Shown: in pieces, positions 36,583 through 43,661 of the stretch
Numbering within the stretch: position 1 is the stretch's first letter
How the letters are laid out: the number at the start of each line of letters is the position of its first letter
Source: Photobacterium indicum
GTDB lineage: Bacteria > Pseudomonadota > Gammaproteobacteria > Enterobacterales > Vibrionaceae
Reading direction: 5' to 3'
Assembly: GCF_003026215.1 (NCBI RefSeq)
Contig: NZ_PYOC01000012.1
Coordinates: 89,401 to 153,400, forward strand
Length of the DNA: 64,000 nucleotides
The notes under the pieces: generated by a model
The model's database searches: none
Told to the model about the DNA's origin: nothing
What the model saw: the letters and a program-made list of their open reading frames with translations, nothing else
Translations under genes and position numbers: made by a program

Positions 36583-37125
36583 ATGATAATTGAAGAACAG
36601 GTTGTATTGGTCGATCAGCAAGGACGCGCACTAGGTTTGCAGGAAAAAATGCAAGCTCACCGTGATGGAGCTTTGCATTTGGCTTTTTCTGTTTTGCTGT
36701 ATCGTGAGACGACGCAGGGCATAGAATTTCTCATGCAGCAGCGAGCCTTGGGTAAGTATCACAGTGGCGGTTTGTGGACCAACACATGTTGCTCTCACCC
36801 TAGGCAAGGTGAAACGTTAGAGCAGGCAGGTTTGCGTCGTTTAACCGAAGAGATGGGCATTGTCGGCTTAGAATCATTGGATGATATTGCAAGCTTTGTT
36901 TATCGTGCAGAACTTGATAATCAATTAATCGAACATGAGCTGGATCATGTATTGATCGCCAATGGGTCTGACGTTGCCATCATTCCTAACCCTGATGAAG
37001 TGACATCTTATCGCTGGTGGCCTAAAGCAGAGCTTGAGCTAGGATTAGTTGATACCCCTGAACTATTTACTGCTTGGTTTTCTGAGGTATTACAATATGC
37101 CATTAATGAGTTATCAAGCCAGTAA
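36583..37125 (+). CDS. idi: Isopentenyl-diphosphate delta-isomerase, type I
   Basis: Interconverts isopentenyl and dimethylallyl diphosphate. The 180 residues (E. coli 182) carry the Nudix fold with LWTNTCCSHP near 64-73, where Cys70 corresponds to the catalytic Cys67 of E. coli and His72 to His69. RRLTEEMGI is the Nudix helix and IEHELDHV supplies the acid residues. It has its own terminators on both sides and stands between plsC and ridA. In bacteria using the methylerythritol pathway it is helpful but not essential. Confidence 0.96.
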   Translation: MIIEEQVVLVDQQGRALGLQEKMQAHRDGALHLAFSVLLYRETTQGIEFLMQQRALGKYHSGGLWTNTCCSHPRQGETLEQAGLRRLTEEMGIVGLESLDDIASFVYRAELDNQLIEHELDHVLIANGSDVAIIPNPDEVTSYRWWPKAELELGLVDTPELFTAWFSEVLQYAINELSSQ

Positions 37126-37177
37126 TATCACCTAGATAAACACTGAATAATCAATTTATTTAATTTAAATAGAAAAT

Positions 37178-37204
37178 AAAAAAGCTGCCTTTGGCAGCTT
37201 TTTA
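37178..37204. terminator. Bidirectional terminator between idi and ridA
   Basis: AAAAAAGCTGCC, loop TTT, GGCAGCTTTTTA: a compact stem with A- and T-runs on each side. Confidence 0.85.
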
Positions 37205-37233
37205 TTGATGGTACATATTAAAATTTAAGCGAA

Positions 37234-37620
37234 TTACTTACGAACGGCAATTGCTTCAATTTCAATTTTTACATCTTTTGGTAAACGCGCAACTTCAACA
37301 CATGAACGTGCTGGGTATGGTGCGTTGTGCTCATCAAAAAACTGACCGTAAACTTCATTTACTGTCGCAAAATCATTGAGATCTTTTACAAATACGGTCA
37401 TTTTCACAATATCAGAAACGTTAAGACCTGAAGAGGCTACAACTGCTTTTACGTTTTCTAGAGACTGACGCGCTTGCTCTGCAATGGCTTCTGGCACTTC
37501 ACCTGTTACTGGGTTTACTGGAATTTGACCAGAAGTTAGCACCATATTACCAAGGTCAACACCTTGTACGTAAGGGCCGATAGCAGCAGGAGCTTGATCT
37601 GTATGTAGAACTTGAGTCAT
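37234..37620 (-). CDS. ridA: 2-iminobutanoate/2-iminopropanoate deaminase RidA
   Basis: Hydrolyses reactive enamine/imine products of PLP enzymes such as threonine dehydratase. The 128 residues match E. coli RidA (YjgF). Key features are GPYVQGVDLGNMVLTSGQIP near 16-35, where Tyr18 lines the active site, and the C-terminal signature ARSCVEVARLPKDVKIEIEA near 104-123 with the carboxylate-binding Arg105. In E. coli it lies beside pyrI; here argR and a protease gene intervene. Confidence 0.97.
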   Translation of the reverse strand: MTQVLHTDQAPAAIGPYVQGVDLGNMVLTSGQIPVNPVTGEVPEAIAEQARQSLENVKAVVASSGLNVSDIVKMTVFVKDLNDFATVNEVYGQFFDEHNAPYPARSCVEVARLPKDVKIEIEAIAVRK

Positions 37621-37768
37621 TGGTTATCCTTATTCAGTCATTCACAATGAAAGATGAAAGCCAGCAATCGAATTACTGGCTAAAAGTGTTCTTAGTGTGC
37701 AACTCAATGTCGCTTAGGTCAAAGCAAAAACGATGTAATGTATCTATATCAACGTTTTGTGACGTAAG

Positions 37769-38269
37769 TTAAGCGGGTATACCCAGTCGGGTTTTGACAA
37801 CCTTTTCGCACTCTTCAATACGCATGATATCTCTAGGTGCCACCATCACGGTATCGTTACCACCCACTGTGCCTAATATTTCAGCATGAGGTTGAATATC
37901 GATTAAGCGCGCCACTAATTGCGCGCCTCCAGGGTGTGTTTTTACGACAACAACCAATTGATTGTGAGTAATGAATTCAATTTGTGACGATATTGATGAG
38001 CCGACTTGAACGGGTTCATTCTCAAGTGTGAGGCAATAAACTTTCTTACCATAAGCATTAGGTACTTTTGCGACGCTTAGGCGAGACAATAAACGTGAAA
38101 CTGTTGACTGGCTGACATCATCGTAACCTAGCTCGATCAATTGGTGTCGAATGTCATCTTGCGTTGTGAAGCTTTGCTGTTGTAACAAGCGTTTACATGC
38201 ACTGGTAATGCTTTCGTCAGCAGCTGTTAAATCTATCGCGCCGTGCATATCGTATCCATTCACGGGCAA
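37769..38269 (-). CDS. argR: ArgR-family repressor with Asn at the ligand-specificity position
   Basis: A 166-residue ArgR-type hexameric repressor. The N-terminal winged helix (about 18-82) has SQSTVSRLLSRL as recognition helix. The C-terminal oligomerisation and effector domain (about 98-166) has THPGGAQLVARLID and ILGTVGGNDTVMVAP. E. coli ArgR reads GTIAGDDT; its Asp128 contacts the arginine ligand, and Asn138 stands there in this protein while Asp139 is kept. The usual enteric argR lies beside mdh, so this may be a second copy dedicated to the nearby arginine deiminase genes. An ARG-box-like site precedes it. The family is sure; arginine as ligand is not. An alternative start is Met8. Confidence 0.85.
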   Translation of the reverse strand: MPVNGYDMHGAIDLTAADESITSACKRLLQQQSFTTQDDIRHQLIELGYDDVSQSTVSRLLSRLSVAKVPNAYGKKVYCLTLENEPVQVGSSISSQIEFITHNQLVVVVKTHPGGAQLVARLIDIQPHAEILGTVGGNDTVMVAPRDIMRIEECEKVVKTRLGIPA

Positions 38270-38336
38270 CTCCTTATTATTATATGAGAGACAAAGATCG
38301 TATCGTTATTGTTTTCTTTAAATTATTTATGCACAT

Positions 38337-38354
38337 GATGCATAATCTTTCATA
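38337..38354. promoter_or_regulatory. ARG-box-like operator upstream of argR
   Basis: GATGCATAATCTTTCATA resembles the ARG box (TGAAT-W4-ATTCA) at 8 of 10 half-site positions, using the common TGCAT variant. It overlaps a perfect TTATGCA/TGCATAA inverted repeat (38327-38345, 5-nt spacer). Its place 68-85 bp before the argR start suits autoregulation. Confidence 0.5.
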
Positions 38355-38419
38355 AGGATAATATCAGCAACTGATGTGCGGTTATTTGACCCTTGTCACC
38401 AAATAATAAACCAATAAAT

Positions 38420-39409
38420 CTACCAGTAAGAAGCATTATATCCCATTTCATTTATGAGATTTTTGTTATTGATTTTATTGTGTTTTTTGTCTTGTTTTTG
38501 TGACGTCTCTGGCTCGGATACAGTTGCAATTTCTGTTTGTACACCAGATAACGAAACAGTGCTGTTGGTTTGGATACCTTGTTTCTCAGATGCCTGAAAA
38601 ATGGGTTTGATTGCAGCGTAATGGTTGAATGTTGAAAAAGGAAGTAAAGTGTAATTCGTTGGACTCTGTGTAAGAGTTGGATCTGATTCTATATTTTGCT
38701 GATTATATTCTGGGTATTGATTTAGCTGAGAAATCAAGGGAGCCACTTCGATACTGGCTAATTCAGGGCTGGCGTATCGGGTATCGACGCCGAGTTGTTT
38801 TAGCCAATCAAAAATAAGGGTCGCAGGTACAAATTGACTGTATCGCTCTGCTGGTCGAAGATTGGTAAGATCTTCTGGGTTGTTGACTATCGCGACGGTA
38901 ATGCCAACAATTTCCCCTTTTTCATTAAAAACGGGACCCCCACTCATCCCTGACATAACGGGGGCGTCACTGAGGGAATATAAGCAATCTGTATTAGTAT
39001 CGAATACATCTTGTAGGTATTTCCCTTCTCCTTTCACTTTATTGCCTAGTAATGAATGTCCTTCATGGATTACTTTTTCGTCTGGGTAGATCAGCCCCCA
39101 CTTGGGAACACGGCTTGATGATGCTCGAACGAGGGATAAATCGCAGCGAGGATGATGAATTACATCTAAATCCCAAGATACTTGAGCAACATGCCGTGCC
39201 GTGATCTGATACTCCTCATTGACTGGCACTGAAGAGCCAAACCCGCCCAGTAACATTGGCACGCCAATAATGACTAAATGATTGGCTTCATTTGAGTCAG
39301 CATGGCTAACACTGCCATTAGATTGAATACATCCCGCTATAGCAATGATGGCTGCGAAAGGTAAGCTGTATTTAATAAGCCGTGATAATGGGCGAGTGGA
39401 AAAAGTCAT
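38420..39409 (-). CDS. Secreted trypsin-like serine protease lipoprotein
   Basis: A 329-residue exported protein. Residues 1-26 are a lipoprotein signal with lipobox IAGC (lipidated Cys27). A chymotrypsin-fold domain follows with a plausible triad: His73 in TARHVA, Asp90 in CDLSLV and Ser156 in GMSGGPVF, in the order and context of the family. The C-terminal ~110 residues after VPATLIFDWLKQLG are rich in S, T, N and Q, with no recognised domain, and end in a basic stretch. No PDZ domain is present, so it is not DegP/DegS. The substrate is unknown. It is inserted between argR and the pyrBI operon, away from any secretion genes. Confidence 0.75.
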   Translation of the reverse strand: MTFSTRPLSRLIKYSLPFAAIIAIAGCIQSNGSVSHADSNEANHLVIIGVPMLLGGFGSSVPVNEEYQITARHVAQVSWDLDVIHHPRCDLSLVRASSSRVPKWGLIYPDEKVIHEGHSLLGNKVKGEGKYLQDVFDTNTDCLYSLSDAPVMSGMSGGPVFNEKGEIVGITVAIVNNPEDLTNLRPAERYSQFVPATLIFDWLKQLGVDTRYASPELASIEVAPLISQLNQYPEYNQQNIESDPTLTQSPTNYTLLPFSTFNHYAAIKPIFQASEKQGIQTNSTVSLSGVQTEIATVSEPETSQKQDKKHNKINNKNLINEMGYNASYW

Positions 39410-39504
39410 ATTTAGATCCTTTCGATAAAAATGAAAGCCAAATGCTTTTTTATCGTGTGACCTAAAGGTAGAGGTGACGGGGGGGACGTTTAGCGTTGAA
39501 AATG

Positions 39505-39540
39505 AGAAAAAAAATGTTTACTCATCACTGAGTAAACATT
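39505..39540 (-). terminator. pyrBI terminator
   Basis: AATGTTTACTCA, loop TCAC, and its exact complement (39513-39540) form a 12-bp stem; on the minus strand it is followed by eight T. Confidence 0.85.
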
Positions 39541-39622
39541 CTTATATGTGCACCTAAATCCTTGTTATAAGAGATTCAAGTGCCAATGTTGTCTTGCGTA
39601 AGAATAAGCTCGTTGGCTTACT

Positions 39623-40087
39623 TTAGTTTCGCTCTGTGACGATTTCGCGAGAGAATACTTTTTCACAGTATTTACATTTTAGCTGGATATCATCATTCTT
39701 GTTGATAACCTTAAAGCTACTATCGACAGGCTCGTTATGCGTTATACAGTTACTATTTGGACATTCGAAAATAGCATTGATTTTTTTAGGTAACTTGAGT
39801 GCTAATTTTTTTGCAACTTCATAATTTTCAATTTGGTTTACTGTTGCATGGGGTGCATACAGTGCCAATTGGTTTGCTTGCTCTTCGCTAACGTAGACGT
39901 TTTCAATCTTAATCAGATCTTTAGCACCCATCGCTGATGATGGTAAATTCAAGCCAATTGTTACGCGCTGATTTGTTTTATGAAGTTTGAACAGCTTGAG
40001 TACTTTAATGCCTACGTTAGCAGGGATATGGTCGATAACAGAACCATTTTTGATTGCTTCAACCTGTAGTTGCGTTTCCTTCGTCAT
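39623..40087 (-). CDS. pyrI: Aspartate carbamoyltransferase regulatory subunit
   Basis: Binds ATP and CTP and zinc, and gives aspartate transcarbamoylase its allosteric control. The ATG at 40087 follows GGAG and gives MTKETQLQVEAIKNG; the upstream extension belongs to the pyrB-pyrI spacer. The 154 residues (E. coli 153) include the nucleotide-binding KNGSVIDHIPANVG near 11-24, ENYEVAKKLALKLPKKI, and the four zinc cysteines in CPNSNC and CKYC. It starts 16 bp after pyrB. Confidence 0.97.
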   Translation of the reverse strand: MTKETQLQVEAIKNGSVIDHIPANVGIKVLKLFKLHKTNQRVTIGLNLPSSAMGAKDLIKIENVYVSEEQANQLALYAPHATVNQIENYEVAKKLALKLPKKINAIFECPNSNCITHNEPVDSSFKVINKNDDIQLKCKYCEKVFSREIVTERN

Positions 40088-40103
40088 TATTGTTATCTCC
40101 GGC

Positions 40104-41033
40104 TTAAAGTTGTTCGTTAAGTACAAGTGCTAGCAGTGCTTCACGTGCGTAAACACCGTTTTCAGCTTGCTGGAAGTAATAAGCATGCTTCGTTTTATCA
40201 ACGTCTACTGTGATTTCATCAATACGTGGTAATGGGTGCAGAATTTTCATGTTATCACGCGCTTCTGCCAGCATGTCTGCTGTTAGGATGTATGCCGCTT
40301 TCATGTGTGCATATTCTGACTCATCAAAACGCTCTTTCTGTACGCGCGTCATGTAGAGAACATCGAGTTCAGGAATAACTTCTTCCATCGATGCATGAAG
40401 GCTGTAGCTGATGCCTGCATCATCCAGCTCTTCACAAATGTAATCTGGCATCGCTAGAATTTCAGGAGCCACAAAGAAGAACTTAATGTTGTTGAACTTT
40501 GATAATGCTTGCGTCAGAGAGTGTACCGTTCGACCGTATTTAAGGTCACCTACGAAAGCGACATTCAAGTTATCTAAGCGACCTTGTGTTTCGAAGATGC
40601 TAAATAAATCGAGTAGGGTTTGTGTTGGATGTTGGTTTGCACCGTCACCACCGTTGACGATAGGTACACCGTTTGAAAATTCAGAAGCAAGACGCGCAGC
40701 CCCTTCTTGTGGGTGGCGCATAACAAAGGCATCAACATAAGAAGAGATAACCTGAACTGAGTCAGCCAGAGTTTCCCCTTTCTTTGCCAGTGATGTATTA
40801 CCTCCGTTATCAAAACCGATAACTGTACCACCTAGGCGCTGTACTGCCGTTTCAAAAGACAGACGCGTTCGTGTTGATGGTTCAAAGAAGCAGCTCGCCA
40901 CTACTTTGTTTTTAAGTAGATCTGGATTTGGTTCTGCTTTTAGTTTTCCAGCAGTCTCAACAATAAGTTCAAGTTCACTTCGGTTTAATTCCGGAATGGA
41001 GATGATGTGCTTTTGAAACAACGAGTTCGCCAT
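40104..41033 (-). CDS. pyrB: Aspartate carbamoyltransferase catalytic subunit
   Basis: Condenses carbamoyl phosphate with aspartate in pyrimidine synthesis. The 309 residues (E. coli 311) carry the carbamoyl-phosphate loop STRTRLSFE near 53-61, the SLAKKGETLADS loop (Ser80/Lys84 type), GDGANQHPTQTLLDLF, and the C-terminal HPLPRIDEI aspartate loop. It forms the dodecameric enzyme with PyrI. Expression is probably controlled by the leader peptide and attenuator immediately upstream. Confidence 0.98.
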   Translation of the reverse strand: MANSLFQKHIISIPELNRSELELIVETAGKLKAEPNPDLLKNKVVASCFFEPSTRTRLSFETAVQRLGGTVIGFDNGGNTSLAKKGETLADSVQVISSYVDAFVMRHPQEGAARLASEFSNGVPIVNGGDGANQHPTQTLLDLFSIFETQGRLDNLNVAFVGDLKYGRTVHSLTQALSKFNNIKFFFVAPEILAMPDYICEELDDAGISYSLHASMEEVIPELDVLYMTRVQKERFDESEYAHMKAAYILTADMLAEARDNMKILHPLPRIDEITVDVDKTKHAYYFQQAENGVYAREALLALVLNEQL

Positions 41034-41095
41034 GGCTTCTCTTCCCTATATAGATACAGTTACGAAATATGTCCGCTCTCACGCAAAAAGCGGAC

Positions 41096-41124
41096 AAAAA
41101 AAAGCCCCCTTAAAAAAGGAGGCT
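41096..41124 (-). terminator. Attenuator of the pyrBI operon
   Basis: On the minus strand AGCCTCC pairs with GGGGGCT (one G-T pair) around TTTTTTAA, followed by eight T, 63 bp before the pyrB ATG. The leader-peptide stop codon lies in the loop. In E. coli low UTP slows polymerase in U-rich leader sequence, letting the ribosome reach and disrupt the equivalent hairpin. Confidence 0.85.
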
Positions 41125-41214
41125 CTTTTTAAAATAAATAGAAACAAAAGAAAATAAAACCAACGCCAATTTTCGGCGGTACTGAGTTAAATGGTATTTA
41201 ACTAGTTGGTTCAT
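41110..41214 (-). CDS. pyrL: pyrBI operon leader peptide
   Basis: A 34-codon ORF, MNQLVKYHLTQYRRKLALVL followed by a Phe-, Ser- and Tyr-rich C-terminus, preceded by GAGAG. Codons 20-28 are read from an extremely U-rich stretch, and translation ends at the attenuator hairpin loop. The sequence differs from E. coli PyrL, but position, U-rich pausing region and overlap with a terminator are the same. The peptide itself probably has no function; its translation is the switch. It starts 32 bp after the -10 element. Confidence 0.8.
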   Translation of the reverse strand: MNQLVKYHLTQYRRKLALVLFSFVSIYFKKSLLF

Positions 41215-41245
41215 TTTATCTCTCTGTTTTGACAAATTGCGAAGA

Positions 41246-41273
41246 ATTATACGCCCATTATTTGGTAACGCAA
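41246..41273 (-). promoter_or_regulatory. pyrBI promoter
   Basis: TTGCGT (41268-41273) and a perfect TATAAT (41246-41251) spaced by 16 bp on the minus strand, just upstream of the pyrL leader. Confidence 0.75.
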
Positions 41274-41446
41274 GCGTTTGCGTAAACTATTCATTTTGTG
41301 GGATTTTATGCAAAAATACTGCGTATTATTCTTGGCGAAAAATGAATAATAACCTACTGAATACATGCGTATTTATGGCGCTGATTTGGCGTATGCTTAT
41401 TGGCATAAAATGCAAATGCCGCCCAGAAGGACGGCATTAATTATAA

Positions 41447-41483
41447 GAGTTTTAAGGCTTTCTACGTCGAATCTTTAAAACTC
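41447..41483 (-). terminator. Possible argF terminator hairpin
   Basis: GAGTTTTAA pairs perfectly with TTAAAACTC around a 19-nt loop 12 bp after the argF stop. A second GC-rich hairpin, AATGCCG/CGGCATT, follows near 41415-41438. Neither has a long T-run on the minus strand, so termination is likely but not certain. Confidence 0.45.
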
Positions 41484-41494
41484 AAGAGAGTCGA

Positions 41495-42505
41495 TTACTG
41501 ACCTAATGTTGCTACCATAATTGCTTTGATAGTGTGTAGACGGTTTTCAGCTTCGTCGAATACAACAGAGTGCTTAGACTCAACCACTTCATCAGTTACT
41601 TCAACGCCATCTTTAAGCATTGGGTATTCTTGAGCAAGCTCTTTACCAACAACAGTGTCTTCACCGTGGAATGCAGGTAGGCAGTGCATGAATTTAACAT
41701 GTGGGTTGCCAGTTGCTTTTAGCATTTCCATGTTTACTTGGTAAGGCATCATTTGGTTGATACGCTCAGCCCATGCTTCTTTCGCTTCACCCATTGATAC
41801 CCATACGTCAGTGTATAGGAAATCACAACCTTGAACGCCTTCTTTAACGTCATCAGTTAGGGTGATTTTAGCGCCAGTTTCTTCAGCGATAGCGCGACAT
41901 TGAGCAACTAGCTCTTCTTCAGGCCAGAATGCTTTAGGAGCAACTAGACGAATGTCCATACCCATTTTCGCAGCACCAACCATTAGAGAGTTACCCATGT
42001 TGTTGCGTGCATCGCCTAGGTAAGCGAAAGTTATTTCATGCAGTTGCTTGCCACGGCCGTGCTCTTGCATAGTTAGGAAGTCAGCAAGAATTTGAGTTGG
42101 GTGGAACTCGTCAGTTAGGCCATTCCATACTGGAACACCAGCGTAAGCACCAAGATCTTCAACGATTTCTTGACCGTAGCCACGGTATTCAATGCCATCG
42201 TACATACGGCCAAGAACGCGTGCAGTATCTTTCATTGACTCTTTGTAACCGATTTGAGAACCAGATGGGCCCAAGTAAGTTACGTTAGCGCCTTGGTCAT
42301 ATGCAGCAACTTCAAATGCACAACGAGTACGAGTTGACGCTTTTTCAAAGATAAGCGCAATGTTCTTACCCTTTAGGCGAGGCTGCTCGTAACCGTTGTA
42401 CTTCGCTTTTTTCAACTCAGCTGCTAGTTCTAGCATGTGTTGAATTTCACGTGGAGTAAAGTCTAGTAATTTTAGGAAGTTACGGTTGCGAAGATTAAAA
42501 GCCAT
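41495..42505 (-). CDS. argF: Ornithine carbamoyltransferase
   Basis: Interconverts ornithine plus carbamoyl phosphate and citrulline plus phosphate. The 336 residues (E. coli ArgI 334) carry the carbamoyl-phosphate motif STRTRCAFE near 57-65, FHPTQILADF, the ornithine-binding DVWVSMGE loop and HCLPAFHGEDT. It follows arcA and arcC on the same strand, so it can work catabolically (ArcB role) in the arginine deiminase pathway. An ARG-box between arcC and argF suggests an additional biosynthetic promoter. In E. coli argI is the neighbour of rraB in the same region, so this gene is probably ancestral here. Confidence 0.96.
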   Translation of the reverse strand: MAFNLRNRNFLKLLDFTPREIQHMLELAAELKKAKYNGYEQPRLKGKNIALIFEKASTRTRCAFEVAAYDQGANVTYLGPSGSQIGYKESMKDTARVLGRMYDGIEYRGYGQEIVEDLGAYAGVPVWNGLTDEFHPTQILADFLTMQEHGRGKQLHEITFAYLGDARNNMGNSLMVGAAKMGMDIRLVAPKAFWPEEELVAQCRAIAEETGAKITLTDDVKEGVQGCDFLYTDVWVSMGEAKEAWAERINQMMPYQVNMEMLKATGNPHVKFMHCLPAFHGEDTVVGKELAQEYPMLKDGVEVTDEVVESKHSVVFDEAENRLHTIKAIMVATLGQ

Positions 42506-42535
42506 GATGTTTTCCTCTTAAGAATCAGTTTTACT

Positions 42536-42578
42536 GACCGACAAGCTGTCTAATGTGTGACAATGCAAAGTGTCGGTC
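42536..42578. repeat. Leader hairpin upstream of argF
   Basis: GACCGACA (42536-42543) pairs exactly with TGTCGGTC (42571-42578), with a small TGTC/GACA hairpin inside the loop. It lies 31-73 bp before the argF ATG and would form in the 5' leader. Confidence 0.5.
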
Positions 42579-42613
42579 TGTATTATGTATTGTTTATCGT
42601 ACTATTGCGCATT

Positions 42614-42631
42614 TATGAATAACTATTCCGT
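42614..42631. promoter_or_regulatory. ARG box upstream of argF
   Basis: TATGAATAACTATTCCGT matches the ArgR operator core TGAAT-N4-ATTCA at 9 of 10 half-site positions. It lies between the arcC stop and the argF start, pointing to an ArgR-controlled promoter for argF inside the arc cluster. Confidence 0.6.
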
Positions 42632-43542
42632 TATTCTGCAATAATATTTGTGCCAGCTTCACCTTTAAGGATGCGTAAACCTGCTTCCAGTGAGCCGATA
42701 CCGACTAATTTTCCGCCTTGATTGATGAACTCACATGAAGCATCAATCTTTGGACCCATAGAGCCCGCATCAAAGGCGTATTGCGCTAATTCGCTTGGTG
42801 TTGTGCTGCGTAATGCTTTTTGTGTTGGCTTGCCCCAATCAAGGAACACTGCGTCTGCATCGGTTAAAATTAACAGTGCATCGGCATTAAGTTGTTTAGC
42901 TAAGAATGCTGCTGACATGTCTTTGTCGATAACTGCTTCTACACCAACTAACTTACCGTTTTCTTTTTTCACTGGGATGCCGCCACCGCCCGTACAGATC
43001 ACTAGGTGCTGTAGGTTAATTAAGGCTGTGATAGCGTCATCTTCAATAATGCCTGTTGGTTGTGGGCTTGGCACAACACGGCGGAAGTACTCACCATCTG
43101 GTTTTACTGTCCAGTGGTATTTTTCTGCCAATTCGCGAGCTTCTGCTTCATTGTAAACAGGGCCAATTGGTTTTGTTGGGTCTGCAAACGCTGGATCTTC
43201 AGGATCAACGCTCATCTGTGTTACAAGGCAAGATACGTTCTGCTCTGGCAGAATGTTCTTCAACTCTTGCATTAAGATATAACCAATCATGCCTTGGGTT
43301 TCTGAACCTAGTACATCGAGTGGGTATGGGCTTACTTTCGTGTATTCCAGCCCTTGTAGTGCTAATAAACCAACTTGTGGTCCATTACCGTGTACTAACA
43401 CTACGTTATATTCTTTTGCAATTTCTGCGATGGATTTTGCTGCCGTAGCAATGTTCTGACGCTGAATATATGCTTCTAATGGCTCGCCGCGACGTAGTAG
43501 GGCGTTACCACCAAGTGCAACAACAACAGTTTGCTTGGTCAT
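42631..43542 (-). CDS. arcC: Carbamate kinase
   Basis: Last step of the arginine deiminase pathway: carbamoyl phosphate plus ADP gives ATP, ammonia and carbon dioxide. The 303 residues show the amino-acid-kinase fold with VVALGGNALLRRGE near 6-19, VLVHGNGPQVGLLALQ near 48-63, CTGGGGIPV near 182-190, and LTDADAVF. It lies between arcA and argF. The sequence before the ATG, AGAGAGACGATC, resembles that before arcA. Confidence 0.96.
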   Translation of the reverse strand: MTKQTVVVALGGNALLRRGEPLEAYIQRQNIATAAKSIAEIAKEYNVVLVHGNGPQVGLLALQGLEYTKVSPYPLDVLGSETQGMIGYILMQELKNILPEQNVSCLVTQMSVDPEDPAFADPTKPIGPVYNEAEARELAEKYHWTVKPDGEYFRRVVPSPQPTGIIEDDAITALINLQHLVICTGGGGIPVKKENGKLVGVEAVIDKDMSAAFLAKQLNADALLILTDADAVFLDWGKPTQKALRSTTPSELAQYAFDAGSMGPKIDASCEFINQGGKLVGIGSLEAGLRILKGEAGTNIIAE

Positions 43543-43571
43543 GGGATCGTCTCTCTTGGTTTTATTTTTAT

Positions 43572-43645
43572 TGGCCGGTATTTGCTACCGGCCATATTTT
43601 TTGCTTAGCATTACTGCTTTGCACTTGAGCTTTTTATTGCTCAAG
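43572..43645. repeat. Two hairpins in the arcA-arcC spacer
   Basis: TGGCCGGTA/TACCGGCCA (43572-43594, loop TTTGC) and CTTGAGC/GCTCAAG (43624-43645). On the coding (minus) strand neither is followed by a T-run, so they look like mRNA-stabilising or processing hairpins and not full terminators. On the plus strand the first is followed by TATTTTTT. Confidence 0.6.
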
Positions 43646-43661
43646 GTTACTTGACTATGGC

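Noticed and set aside
41237..41440. 67-codon plus-strand ORF upstream of pyrB
   Set aside because: It lies opposite the pyrBI promoter region, has no ribosome site and is unlike any family; the minus-strand pyrL and promoter explain the sequence better.
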